A stretch of DNA of 64,000 nt from Chitinophaga sancti (GTDB lineage: Bacteria; Bacteroidota; Bacteroidia; Chitinophagales; Chitinophagaceae): contig NZ_CP139247.1 of assembly GCF_034087045.1 (NCBI RefSeq), positions 4,924,001 through 4,988,000 of the forward strand, written 5' to 3'. The notes beneath the pieces were generated by a model that made no database searches, was not told where the DNA came from, and was given only the letters and a program-made list of their open reading frames with translations. The position numbers and the translations under genes are program-made. Below are positions 55,359 through 63,895 of the stretch, in pieces; the stretch's first letter is position 1; the number at the start of each line of letters is the position of its first letter.

Positions 55359-56189
55359 ATGAAAACGATTTTATTGGTGCTGAACGGCCCTAATATGGCA
55401 AACACCATTGCTTTTGGCTGCTATTTGTCAGGTATTACCAGAGCCAGGCTGGTGGGGGTATTCCTGTGTGATAAGATAAGTGAAACGACTTCTGCCCTGA
55501 AACAGATGTACGGATTTAGTTATGTAGAATCCATACTGGCTGAAGACCTGCCGGAACGCACCCATGACAGAATGGAACAGCAGATAGGCCTGTTCAAGGA
55601 AACCTGCCGCAAGAAAGGGATCAACGCCACCATGTATTCAAATCAACGGGTTACTTTAAAAGAAGTATTGTCAGAAAGCCGCTTTGTAGACCTGATCCTG
55701 ACGGACAGTTTATTCAGCACCGATCAGTCCAGAGAAGGCCTGCCCGACAATATGCTGAAAATACTGCTGGCCGGCGCAGAATGTCCTGTGCTGATCACAC
55801 CTTACAAACCTACACCGATCGAAGAAATTGTGTTCTGCTATGATGGCAGCGAAGCGTCCTTCTTTGCCATGAAACAACTGGTTTACCTGTTGCCTGAGCT
55901 GGACGAAGTAAAAGCTACCGTGCTCGAAGTAAACAGCGGCCAGGCCATAGAAGAGAATGAACAGATACAGGTATCCGACTGGTTGAGCAGGCATTATAGC
56001 TATACAGAGTTTGTCATCGTAAATGGCAAACCCGGCGAAGAATTATTCCATTACCTGGCGCCTAAAAAGAACACCTTAGTAGTAATGGGCGCTTATGGCC
56101 GCAGTATCCTTTCCCGTTTCTTCCAGGAAAGTAAGGCGGATAAGCTGATTCAACGGCTGGCGTTCCCGTTATTTATTACGCATCATTAA
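55359..56189 (+). CDS. Universal stress protein (UspA family), tandem
   Basis: 276 aa, two Usp halves: the first degenerate (about 1-145, ending CPVLITPY), the second (about 150-276) with FCYDGSEASFFAM and MGAYGRSILSRFFQESKADKL, close to the GxGxxGxxxxG(S) ATP-binding signature. It begins two bases after polX, suggesting one operon. Confidence 0.88.
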   Translation: MKTILLVLNGPNMANTIAFGCYLSGITRARLVGVFLCDKISETTSALKQMYGFSYVESILAEDLPERTHDRMEQQIGLFKETCRKKGINATMYSNQRVTLKEVLSESRFVDLILTDSLFSTDQSREGLPDNMLKILLAGAECPVLITPYKPTPIEEIVFCYDGSEASFFAMKQLVYLLPELDEVKATVLEVNSGQAIEENEQIQVSDWLSRHYSYTEFVIVNGKPGEELFHYLAPKKNTLVVMGAYGRSILSRFFQESKADKLIQRLAFPLFITHH

Positions 56190-56221
56190 GAAAATACAGA
56201 AAGCATTATTATTTTAGTGAA

Positions 56222-57742
56222 ATGAATAATAATGTGAACCGTTTTTCCCGTAGGGGCTTTCTCAAATCCGGGAGTGGTGTGATGGCTGGGTTAATGATAC
56301 CGGCAACTGTGAAGGGCTTTTTTGCCAGGGAGAAAGCCAGTATAAGCGTGGATGTGAATGAGGTCAGGGGCATCGTTTGCCCGGAAATATACGGACAGTT
56401 TATAGAGCACCTGGGCAGGGCTATTTATGGAGGTATCTTTGATGAAGCTACGAATACTTTTCGCAAAGATGTACTGGAAAAAGTGAAGCCACTCAAAGCC
56501 CCGCTGATGCGCTATCCCGGTGGTACGGTCACAAAGATCTATCACTGGAAAGATGGAATTGGTCCTGTAGATAAACGGCCTGTAAGACGGAACCTGATCT
56601 GGGGTGGGGAAGACAGTAATCATTTTGGTACGGACGAATTTATGCAATATAGCGCTGAGATAGGCGCAGCGCCATTCCTCACGGTGAATATGAATACCGG
56701 TACAGCAGAGGAGGCGTCAGACTGGGTAGAGTATTGTAATGCCACTGGCAACAGTTACTTTGCCACACTACGTAAAACGAATGGACATGCAGCACCCTAT
56801 AAGGTTAAATATTGGGGGCTTGGAAATGAAGAAGCGGCCAGAGAGGATGCGGGGTTGTTACAAAACCCTGACGACTATATCAAAAAGGCCTGGTATTTTG
56901 CAAAGCTGATGAAATTGCAGGACCCTGAGATCAGCCTGGTACTGGTGGGGGATAATGATGAGTGGAACAGGAAGGTCCTGCAGGAAATGCATCCGGTATG
57001 TGATTATATCTCCCTGCACCTGTATGCAGGTTCACAACCGGGCAAACCAGCTACCTTGTTCTCTTCGATCGCTTCGATGGAAAAGAGAATTGTGGAAACG
57101 GCGCAGCTGATAAGAGAGATTGCGCCTGAAAAGGTAGAGAACTTTAATAAGTGGTATCGTTTTCCCAGCAGGCAGAAGCCGGTGAAGATTGCGCTGGATG
57201 AGTGGGGGATATGGGAGAATGGAGGAACGGGGGATTATGGATTGGAGGTGAAGTACAATTGGAACCATGCGCTGGGTGTGGCTACGTTCTTTAATATTTT
57301 TCACAGGCATGCAGATGTGATTGGAATGGCTACGTGGGCGCAGACGGTGAATGTGCTGGCGCCGGTTATGACGGATAAGACAAGGGTATTTGTGCAAACG
57401 GTTTATTATCCGATGATGTTGTACAGGCGATTGTGTGGCGGAAAGAGTGTGGGCGTGAAGGTGGATGGACCGGTAAATGATGGGATTCCTGCGCTCGATG
57501 TGGCTGCTACTGTAAATGAGGATATATTGACGATTACAGTAGTGAACAGAGATCCTAAACAGGATATTGATATCGCATTAAATAAGAACGGGAACTGGAA
57601 GGTGTATGTATTGAATGCGCCGGGGATAGAATTGGAGAATACATTTGTTAAGGATGTGGTTTCTCATAAAGAAACTAATATGAAAGGGGCGAATTACACA
57701 GCTCCTGCACACAGTATTTCCTTTTTACAGGTAAAAATGTAA
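56222..57742 (+). CDS. GH51 alpha-L-arabinofuranosidase
   Basis: 506 aa. A Tat-type N terminus (SRRGFLKSGSGVMAGLMIP) predicts folded export. The GH51 barrel shows acid/base E203 in WGLGNEE and nucleophile E327 in ALDEWGIW, plus MRYPGGT. C-terminal beta domain from about 400. It cleaves arabinose side chains from plant polysaccharide. No other polysaccharide genes flank it. Confidence 0.93.
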   Translation: MNNNVNRFSRRGFLKSGSGVMAGLMIPATVKGFFAREKASISVDVNEVRGIVCPEIYGQFIEHLGRAIYGGIFDEATNTFRKDVLEKVKPLKAPLMRYPGGTVTKIYHWKDGIGPVDKRPVRRNLIWGGEDSNHFGTDEFMQYSAEIGAAPFLTVNMNTGTAEEASDWVEYCNATGNSYFATLRKTNGHAAPYKVKYWGLGNEEAAREDAGLLQNPDDYIKKAWYFAKLMKLQDPEISLVLVGDNDEWNRKVLQEMHPVCDYISLHLYAGSQPGKPATLFSSIASMEKRIVETAQLIREIAPEKVENFNKWYRFPSRQKPVKIALDEWGIWENGGTGDYGLEVKYNWNHALGVATFFNIFHRHADVIGMATWAQTVNVLAPVMTDKTRVFVQTVYYPMMLYRRLCGGKSVGVKVDGPVNDGIPALDVAATVNEDILTITVVNRDPKQDIDIALNKNGNWKVYVLNAPGIELENTFVKDVVSHKETNMKGANYTAPAHSISFLQVKM

Positions 57743-57763
57743 GCCGGCCGCAGGCTGATACGC

Positions 57764-57806
57764 GATCACGCCCCACTTTTGCCGAAAACAAAAGTGGGGC
57801 GTGATC
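57764..57806. terminator. Bidirectional terminator between GH51 and ywbE
   Basis: An 18-bp perfect stem with a 7-nt loop (GATCACGCCCC... and complement). The plus strand continues TTTAATCT. It serves both convergent genes. Confidence 0.85.
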
Positions 57807-57807
57807 T

Positions 57808-58023
57808 TTAATCTAAATCCGGATCTGTGTCCAACACCTGCACTCTTCCTACCTGCCCATCTTCCAGCCTCACCTTTATCCCCCTGGAATGAAATGCCGC
57901 CGACGTCAGCAAATCCTGCACTATCCCATAGGTGATTTTCCCACTCCGCTGGTCTTTTTTGAGAATGATCCCCACTTCCAACCCCGGATAAATGTCTTTT
58001 CTATATTGTCCTTCTGATTTCAT
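57808..58023 (-). CDS. YwbE family protein
   Basis: 71 aa, full length. YPGLEVGIILKKDQRSGKIT, GIVQDLLT and HSRGIKVRLEDGQVGRVQ are the family signature. A small beta-barrel of unknown function. Confidence 0.92.
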   Translation of the reverse strand: MKSEGQYRKDIYPGLEVGIILKKDQRSGKITYGIVQDLLTSAAFHSRGIKVRLEDGQVGRVQVLDTDPDLD

Positions 58024-58094
58024 AAAATAAAATTAAATCCTTTGTCCGGATTTTCCATTTCCCTGTGTCATTAAAGAAATAAAACCCACACAAT

Positions 58095-58808
58095 ATGGAA
58101 AATCGTATCGTATCGCATGCTGAATGGGTCGAAGCCCGCAAAGCCTTCCTGGTCAAAGAAAAAGAATATACCCACCTCCGCGACCAGCTGGCAAAAGAGC
58201 GCCAGGCACTGCCCTGGGAGAAAGTAGACACAAACTATGTATTCGACGGCCCCAACGGCAAAATGACCCTCTCAGACCTGTTTGAAGGCCGTAGCCAGCT
58301 CCTGGTGCAGCATTTTATGATGGGACCGGAGTGGAAAGAAGGCTGTGTTGGATGTTCCTTTATGGCGGACCATGTACCGGGGGCCTTATTACACCTGAAC
58401 AATCACGATGTTTCTTTTGCCGCTATTTCAAGAGCGCCCATAGAGGCTATTGAAGCTTTCAGAAAGCGTATGGGCTGGAATTTCCGCTGGGTGTCTTCCG
58501 GACAGAACAACTTCAATTTTGATTATCATGTATCATTTAAAAAGGAGGATACTGTATATTACAATTATGAGAATAGTAAATTTGGTGGTGAGGAGTTGCC
58601 TGGGATCAGTGTATTTTATAAGGATGAAAGCGGGCAGATCTTTCATACGTATTCTTCTTATGCCAGGGGCAATGAGGAACTGCTGGGGACTTATGTGATA
58701 CTGGATCTTATGCCCAAGGGCAGGAATGAGGAGAATGGGTTGCAGGATTGGGTGCGTCATCACGATAAGTATGAGGTTGTGTGTGAACATAAATGTTGTC
58801 ACTCATGA
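58095..58808 (+). CDS. DUF899 thioredoxin-like protein
   Basis: 237 aa. W-x-x-A-R-K-A-F-L-x-K-E-K start (11-23), Cys pair in EGCVGCSFMADH (about 81-92), C-terminal VRHHDKYE. The family has a thioredoxin-like fold with unclear activity. Its last codons (CCHS-stop) are repeated downstream in 78-bp units. Confidence 0.92.
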   Translation: MENRIVSHAEWVEARKAFLVKEKEYTHLRDQLAKERQALPWEKVDTNYVFDGPNGKMTLSDLFEGRSQLLVQHFMMGPEWKEGCVGCSFMADHVPGALLHLNNHDVSFAAISRAPIEAIEAFRKRMGWNFRWVSSGQNNFNFDYHVSFKKEDTVYYNYENSKFGGEELPGISVFYKDESGQIFHTYSSYARGNEELLGTYVILDLMPKGRNEENGLQDWVRHHDKYEVVCEHKCCHS

Positions 58809-59068
58809 GGGGTAATTGGGAGGCCAGTGGTGGGGAGTCATTTATGAAGGAGAAGCGTGATACCAATAGTATTTCGTCACTCATGAGGGGTAATTGGGAG
58901 GCCAGTGGTGGGGAGTCATTTATGAAGGAGAAGCGTGATACCAACAGTATTTCGTCACTCATAAGATGGATTTTCCAGGCCACTGGTGGATCGTCATTCA
59001 TGAAGAAGGACTGCCATTCCGGTAGGGTGCTATCACGTATGAGATGTAACTGTCGCCCGGCTCGTATG
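58799..59068. repeat. 78-bp tandem repeat starting at the DUF899 stop codon
   Basis: TCACTCATGA, containing the TGA stop, recurs at 58799, 58877, (TCACTCATAA) 58955 and (TCACGTATGA) 59033. Units 1 and 2 differ at one base; unit 3 is diverged and unit 4 partial. In another frame the repeat keeps a 26-residue-periodic reading frame open. Confidence 0.92.
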
Positions 59069-59293
59069 CTCCTGCCAGGTATCCTCCTCGTATTAATACC
59101 CAAGTGCCCCCTTTGCCTGGCCGCCTGGATCGCCGTTGGTACCGGTATCGGTATTTCGTTTACAGTGGCCACCTGGCTTCGCTGGGGCCTGATCGCAATG
59201 TGTATAGTTTCCCTTTGTTATCTTATATTTAAAAGTACTGTTCACTTATGGAAAAATTCATGCTCCTCATCAGGGAAGACCTGCAAAAGTTAA
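59039..59293 (+). CDS. Small membrane protein downstream of DUF899
   Basis: 84 aa from ATG 59039; in-frame ATGs inside the 78-bp repeats (58805, 58883) would add repeated MRGNWEASGG-type units. Two helices (about 9-35 and 42-65) with IPKCPLCLAAWIAVGTGIGIS, which is a recognisable small Bacteroidota membrane protein with a CPxC motif. It overlaps the YCII gene start by 46 nt. Confidence 0.6.
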   Translation: MRCNCRPARMLLPGILLVLIPKCPLCLAAWIAVGTGIGISFTVATWLRWGLIAMCIVSLCYLIFKSTVHLWKNSCSSSGKTCKS

Positions 59294-59604
59294 AAGAAAA
59301 TACAGACAAAGACAGGGACTATTGCATCAAAGAAATGACAGCATGGGTGGAAGGACTCGCTGCCACAGGCAATTATGTAGGAGGTGAACCTTTATGGACC
59401 GAAGGCCGGTATGTTACGAAAGATACGATTGTATCCGACGGCCCATTTATTGAAGCGAAGGAAGGCGTAAGCGGTTACATCCTGATCAATGCAGAAAATC
59501 TGGAACAGGCAGCAGCGCTGGCGCAAACCTGTCCATTCGTACAGCGGGGAGAGCTGGAAATTGAAGTAAGACCTATTATGGTGACAGATTTCCCGAATGG
59601 TTGA
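59248..59604 (+). CDS. YCII/DGPF-domain protein
   Basis: 118 aa. YCII-like ferredoxin fold with VSDGPFIEAKEGVSGYILI (the DGPF motif) and a final IEVRPIM. Such proteins are paired with ECF42-type sigma factors, as here. Its stop codon is the first unit of the 24-bp minisatellite. Confidence 0.9.
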   Translation: MEKFMLLIREDLQKLKENTDKDRDYCIKEMTAWVEGLAATGNYVGGEPLWTEGRYVTKDTIVSDGPFIEAKEGVSGYILINAENLEQAAALAQTCPFVQRGELEIEVRPIMVTDFPNG

Positions 59605-60226
59605 ATTGTATCATTCCTGAATGGTTGAATTGGATCATTCCTGAATGGTTGAATTGGATCATTTTCGAATGGTTGAATTGCATCATTCCTGAATGGTTGA
59701 ATTGTATCATTCCCGAATGGTTGAAATGGATCATTCCCGAATGGTTGAATCGCATCATTCCCGAATGGTTGAATTGTATCATTCCTGAATGGTTGAATCG
59801 CATCATTCCCGAATGGTTGAATCGCATCATTCCTGAATGGTTGAATTGTATCATTCCTGAATGGTTAAATTGCATCATTCCCGAATGGTTGAATCGCATC
59901 ATTCCTGAATGGTTAAATTGCATCATTCCCGAATGGTTGAATCGCATCATTCCTGAATGGTTGAATTGCATCATTCCTGAATGGTTGAATTGCATCATTC
60001 CTGAATGGTTGAAATGGATCATTCCCGAATGGTTGAAATGGATCATTCCCGAATGGTTGAATCGCATCATTCCCTGAATGGTTGAATTGCATCATTCCCG
60101 AATAGTTCTACTGCATCATTATTCCCCGAATGGCAGTACTGCATCATTCCCTAATGGCAGAATCGCATCATTCCCGAATGGCAGAATCGCATCATTCCCG
60201 AATGGTTGATCCATATAATTCCCCCA
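59595..60226. repeat. 24-bp minisatellite from YCII stop to sigma-factor start
   Basis: GAATGGTTGAATTGCATCAT-type units of 24 bp run in register from 59595 to about 60074 (20 units) and then degenerate at 60076, 60100, 60128, 60152, 60176, 60200. The TGA of the YCII gene is in the first unit, and a last look-alike (CAATGGCTGAACCACAT at 60225) contains the ATG of the sigma gene. Confidence 0.95.
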
Positions 60227-61489
60227 ATGGCTGAACCACATAAAAACGTGCAACAGGTAGTAGACCATTTATACAAACAACACTTTGGCAAAATGGTCGC
60301 TTCCCTGTTGCGCTTCTCAAAAGACATAGACCTGGAAACAGCAGAAGACCTTGTTCAGGATGCCTTTGCAGCAGCATTATCCCACTGGGAAACGCAGCTG
60401 CCGGATAACCCCGCCGCCTGGATATTCACCGTATGCAGAAATAAAGCTTTGAACAAACTAAAAGCGGATAAAAAATTCCTTCGCCTTCACCAGGCGCCGG
60501 AACCTGCTCCGGAATTGGTATCCCCAGCCATCACCTTCACTGCTGATTTCCCGGACGATGAACAGCTTCGTTTACTATTTGCCTGCGCTCATCCCGACCT
60601 GGCACCTAAAGTACAGGTCGTGATCACCCTGAAGTATGTGATCAACTTCAAAGTAGCTACTATTGCCAATCTGCTGGGAATGACCATCGATGGGGTAGAT
60701 AAATTGCTACTGAGGGCCAGGAAAAAGATCAAAGAAGAAAAGATTCTCCTGGTTCCCCCGGCGCCTCAGGCCATGCAGCAGCGTTTACCCATCGTACACA
60801 AAATCATTTACCTCATTTTTAACGAAGGCCACACTTCTGCAGAAGGAAAAGAACTTTTAAGAGAAGACCTATGTGAAGAAGCCCTGATCCTTAATAAAGC
60901 GATTTTAGATAGCCAAATGGGCAATATCGACACCCTTGCCTTATATGCCCTCATGTTGTTGAATGCCGCCCGGTTTAAGGCCCGTTTTGATGAAAATGGA
61001 GAGTTGCTGGACCTTGAACAACAGGATCGTTCATTGTGGAACCAGGACCTGATAAAATTGGGAGACTATTACTTTAAGCAATCGAAAGGAAACTTAAAAC
61101 AATCGAAAGAACCCCCGCTTTCTTCATATCATATAGAAGCATACATTGCCTGGCTGCACAGTACTGCTACATCATTTGCAACGACTGACTGGCGAACGAT
61201 CGCAAAATTGTATAAGCAGTTATTACCAAATCCATTTGTAGAATTAAACTATGCAATTGCACTATATTATGCCGGCGAGGTGAACAATGCATTTAGCCTG
61301 TTACACAACTTGCAACGCTCCCCATTTATGAACAGTTATTACCTGCTGAATGCCACACTGGGCAAACTCTATCTGCAGGAAAATAATCATGCTCAGGCCG
61401 CCGTATACTTTTCAAAAACCCTTGACCAGACAAGATCTTCGGCAGAAGCAAATTATATCAGGAAGATGTTGTTAAAGTTAAATTTGTAG
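60227..61489 (+). CDS. ECF42-type RNA polymerase sigma factor
   Basis: 420 aa from ATG 60227; the ATG at 60206 lies in the repeat tail. Sigma-70 region 2 (AEDLVQDAFAAALSHWE, AAWIFTVCRNKALNKLK) and region 4 (FKVATIANLLGMTIDGVDKLLLRARKKIK), then a long TPR/DUF6596-like C-terminal part (about 190-420, FNEGHTSAEGKELLREDLC). These sigma factors lack anti-sigma partners and work with YCII proteins. Confidence 0.92.
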   Translation: MAEPHKNVQQVVDHLYKQHFGKMVASLLRFSKDIDLETAEDLVQDAFAAALSHWETQLPDNPAAWIFTVCRNKALNKLKADKKFLRLHQAPEPAPELVSPAITFTADFPDDEQLRLLFACAHPDLAPKVQVVITLKYVINFKVATIANLLGMTIDGVDKLLLRARKKIKEEKILLVPPAPQAMQQRLPIVHKIIYLIFNEGHTSAEGKELLREDLCEEALILNKAILDSQMGNIDTLALYALMLLNAARFKARFDENGELLDLEQQDRSLWNQDLIKLGDYYFKQSKGNLKQSKEPPLSSYHIEAYIAWLHSTATSFATTDWRTIAKLYKQLLPNPFVELNYAIALYYAGEVNNAFSLLHNLQRSPFMNSYYLLNATLGKLYLQENNHAQAAVYFSKTLDQTRSSAEANYIRKMLLKLNL

Positions 61490-61517
61490 ACATTATCTTT
61501 AGGCATATTTAAGATTT

Positions 61518-62528
61518 ATGGAAGCAATCATGGCAGATGGTTACGTGAACAATGCTGCATTGGAAACGATTATTAAAGATGAAGACTGGAAAGGAACTCC
61601 GGTTGATGCACGTGGACGTTATGTTAATCTGCAGCATCCATACTCCCCGTCATTCATAGAAGTACTCCGCTGGAAGATGAAAGAAAACCCTTTCAAAGCG
61701 GAGAAGGAAAAACTCCGCTGGAAGCCCGAAGTATTGACAGATGCTGCCTGGCGGAATGGAGATGATGATGTGATTGCATGGATGGGCCATTGTACATTCT
61801 TTATTCGCATAGGCGGTGTTCGCCTGCTGACCGATCCTGTATTTGGCGATATCCTCGCAGTGAAAAGAGTGTCTCCATTTCCTGTGAACCCGATTCTATT
61901 AACCAAACTGGATTATATCCTGCTCTCTCATGATCATCGTGATCATTGTGATAAACCTACATTGCAACGGTTAGCAAGGAACAACCCCAAAGCAACTTAT
62001 CTCACGGGGTTGGGAATGGAACCTTTATTAAAAGAGTTCACAGGTTCAGAACTGATCCAGGAAGCCGGTTGGTACCAGCAATACCTGACAGAAGATGTGA
62101 AAATCACGTATGTGCCTGCACGTCACTGGGGCAAGCGCGGCGCTTTTGACACCAACCGCCGCTTATGGGGTGGGTTTGTAATAGAGTCTGCACAGCGTCG
62201 TATTTATTTCGGTGGCGACAGTGGGTATGATACCCATTACCAGCAATTGAAAGAAGTGTTTGGTGGATTTGATTATGCTTTGCTGGGTATTGGTGCGTTT
62301 GAGCCGGAGTGGTTCATGCATCCGGTACATCAGTCCCCCGCACTGGCTATTAAGGCTATGGAAGAGCTGAATGCAGGGTATGCCATTCCTATGCACTTTG
62401 GTACTTTTGATTTGTCTGATGAACCACTGGATATGCCGCTGAAAGTTTTTAAACAGGTGGCTACGGAACATGGATTGGAAAAGCGGATCAAGCCGCTCCG
62501 CATTGGCGAAGCTTGGCACCTGGCCTGA
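61518..62528 (+). CDS. MBL-fold hydrolase (NAPE-PLD/UlaG-like)
   Basis: 336 aa; ATG 61530 is an alternative. Zinc motif SHDHRDHCD (about 137-145), VPARHWGKRG (about 198-207), GGDSGYDTHY (about 234-243) and IPMHFGTF (about 293-300) mark the metallo-beta-lactamase fold of the N-acyl-phosphatidylethanolamine phospholipase D-like group. Cytoplasmic. A 26-bp piece of the gene is copied downstream. Confidence 0.9.
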   Translation: MEAIMADGYVNNAALETIIKDEDWKGTPVDARGRYVNLQHPYSPSFIEVLRWKMKENPFKAEKEKLRWKPEVLTDAAWRNGDDDVIAWMGHCTFFIRIGGVRLLTDPVFGDILAVKRVSPFPVNPILLTKLDYILLSHDHRDHCDKPTLQRLARNNPKATYLTGLGMEPLLKEFTGSELIQEAGWYQQYLTEDVKITYVPARHWGKRGAFDTNRRLWGGFVIESAQRRIYFGGDSGYDTHYQQLKEVFGGFDYALLGIGAFEPEWFMHPVHQSPALAIKAMEELNAGYAIPMHFGTFDLSDEPLDMPLKVFKQVATEHGLEKRIKPLRIGEAWHLA

Positions 62529-62544
62529 TAAGAGGTGATTGAAT

Positions 62545-62681
62545 TTATTTGGAAACTAAGTATTGATAAGCTGCGCTTAATTTAGCACCTGTGTACTATT
62601 GATTTGTCTGATGAACCACTGGATTCATTTAGAATCTAAGAATTAATAAACTGCACTTAATTTAGTACCTGTGTTATATTG
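62545..62681. repeat. Two-copy 79-bp repeat and a 26-bp copy of upstream coding sequence
   Basis: 62545-62601 and 62624-62681 are about 80% alike (CTTAATTTAG(C/T)ACCTGTGT shared). Between them, 62599-62624 is identical to 62407-62432 inside the MBL-fold gene, 192 bp upstream. Confidence 0.85.
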
Positions 62682-62817
62682 TTCCTGTAAGTATAAATAA
62701 GGTTCATATTTAAGTAATCAGAGTTATAATACTGCTATTTCCCCACGGGAAAATGGCGTATCATTGAGTGGTACAGGTCACAGGAGCATTTTGTTCATCC
62801 ATAAACCTTTCCACTCT

Positions 62818-63660
62818 ATGAAAATCATAACTGTAGTACTGCTAGCTATAAGCATCCCTTTTTTAATTTCCTGTGGTAAGCAATGGCAGGAGAAAGTCCC
62901 TGCCGCCGTCAGCGCAAAAACCATTGCTGCTGCCGAAGCTGCCGAAACATGGGAAACAGTATTAGATGGCAATTCATTTGCCGATTACACTGCTTTTGAA
63001 GCTGCATGGAACTACCTTTATCCATGGGGTTCCGATCATAACGGTACTGCACGTATGTATGGAAGCAGTACAGATCACAACCACATTTACCTGAACAACG
63101 GTGTGCTCACTATCAAAGCGGCAAAGATCACCTGGGACGAGGGCACCAGCTCCTCCAGTCCTTATCTGGCCATTCATTATCATTCAGGTGCAGTCAATAC
63201 AAAAGAACATGTGCTGGTCAATGACCAGTTTCCCAACTGGGAAGTAAAATGTGATTTTCAGGTACCTACTGTCACCGGCTCCTGGCCGGCTTTCTGGCTC
63301 ACTGGTGTGAACAGCTGGCCTCCTGAAAGCGATATTATGGAGTTCAAAGGAAGCGCTACCAACTGGCAGAACACTTTCAGAACATCCTCCGATGTATCCA
63401 GTACTTTGACCACAGTGTCTTCACCAGGTAGCTGGCATACTTACCGGGCATGGATCACGAAGGTAAGTGATACTAATGTAGACATTCACTACTATATAGA
63501 CGGTGTTTGGAAAGCGGTACACAATGCCAATTTTGTAGGCAAACCATTGTATGTGATCATTAACATGCAAATGGAAGGATCCAGTGGAACACCCGGGCCT
63601 ACGGCAGATACGTACCTGTATGCGAAGAATATTTATATAGGCAGAACACGTACTTATTAA
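62818..63660 (+). CDS. GH16-family lipoprotein
   Basis: 280 aa from ATG 62818, which begins a lipoprotein signal (VVLLAISIPFLISC, Cys19). Catalytic signature PPESDIMEF with E170, D172 and E175 (ExDxxE), flanked by WPAFWLTG and a C-terminal beta strand set (YVIINMQMEG). Likely endo-beta-glucanase or related laminarinase/agarase activity at the cell surface. Confidence 0.9.
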   Translation: MKIITVVLLAISIPFLISCGKQWQEKVPAAVSAKTIAAAEAAETWETVLDGNSFADYTAFEAAWNYLYPWGSDHNGTARMYGSSTDHNHIYLNNGVLTIKAAKITWDEGTSSSSPYLAIHYHSGAVNTKEHVLVNDQFPNWEVKCDFQVPTVTGSWPAFWLTGVNSWPPESDIMEFKGSATNWQNTFRTSSDVSSTLTTVSSPGSWHTYRAWITKVSDTNVDIHYYIDGVWKAVHNANFVGKPLYVIINMQMEGSSGTPGPTADTYLYAKNIYIGRTRTY

Positions 63661-63701
63661 TTTACGCTACCTGTGACCTGTACATTTTACTTTTCAGCTG
63701 G

Positions 63702-63895
63702 TTCAATGATGCTTGCAGCAATCAATGCCTACGCCCATCAGGCCTAAGTTTCAATGATTCTTGCAGCAATCAATGCTTACGCCTATCAGGCTTAAGTTTC
63801 AATGATTCTTCCAGCAATCAATGCTTACGCCTATCAGGCTTAAGTTTCAATGATGCTTGCAGCAATCAATGCCTACGCCCATCAGGCCTAAGTTT
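63702..63895. repeat. 48-bp tandem repeat at the antiporter stop codon
   Basis: TTCAATGAT(T/G)CTT(G/C)CAGCAATCAATGC-type units begin at 63702, 63750, 63798 and 63846, exactly 48 bp apart. Read on the minus strand in the antiporter frame each unit ends again in ...RRKH or RRRH plus TGA. Confidence 0.93.

Noticed and set aside
59576..60095. Long open frames on both strands encoding EWLNCIIP or MMQFNHSG octapeptide repeats
   Set aside because: They result from a 24-bp repeat (a multiple of three) lacking stops in those frames. There is no initiation context and no codon-level selection; one base insertion near 60076 breaks the phase.
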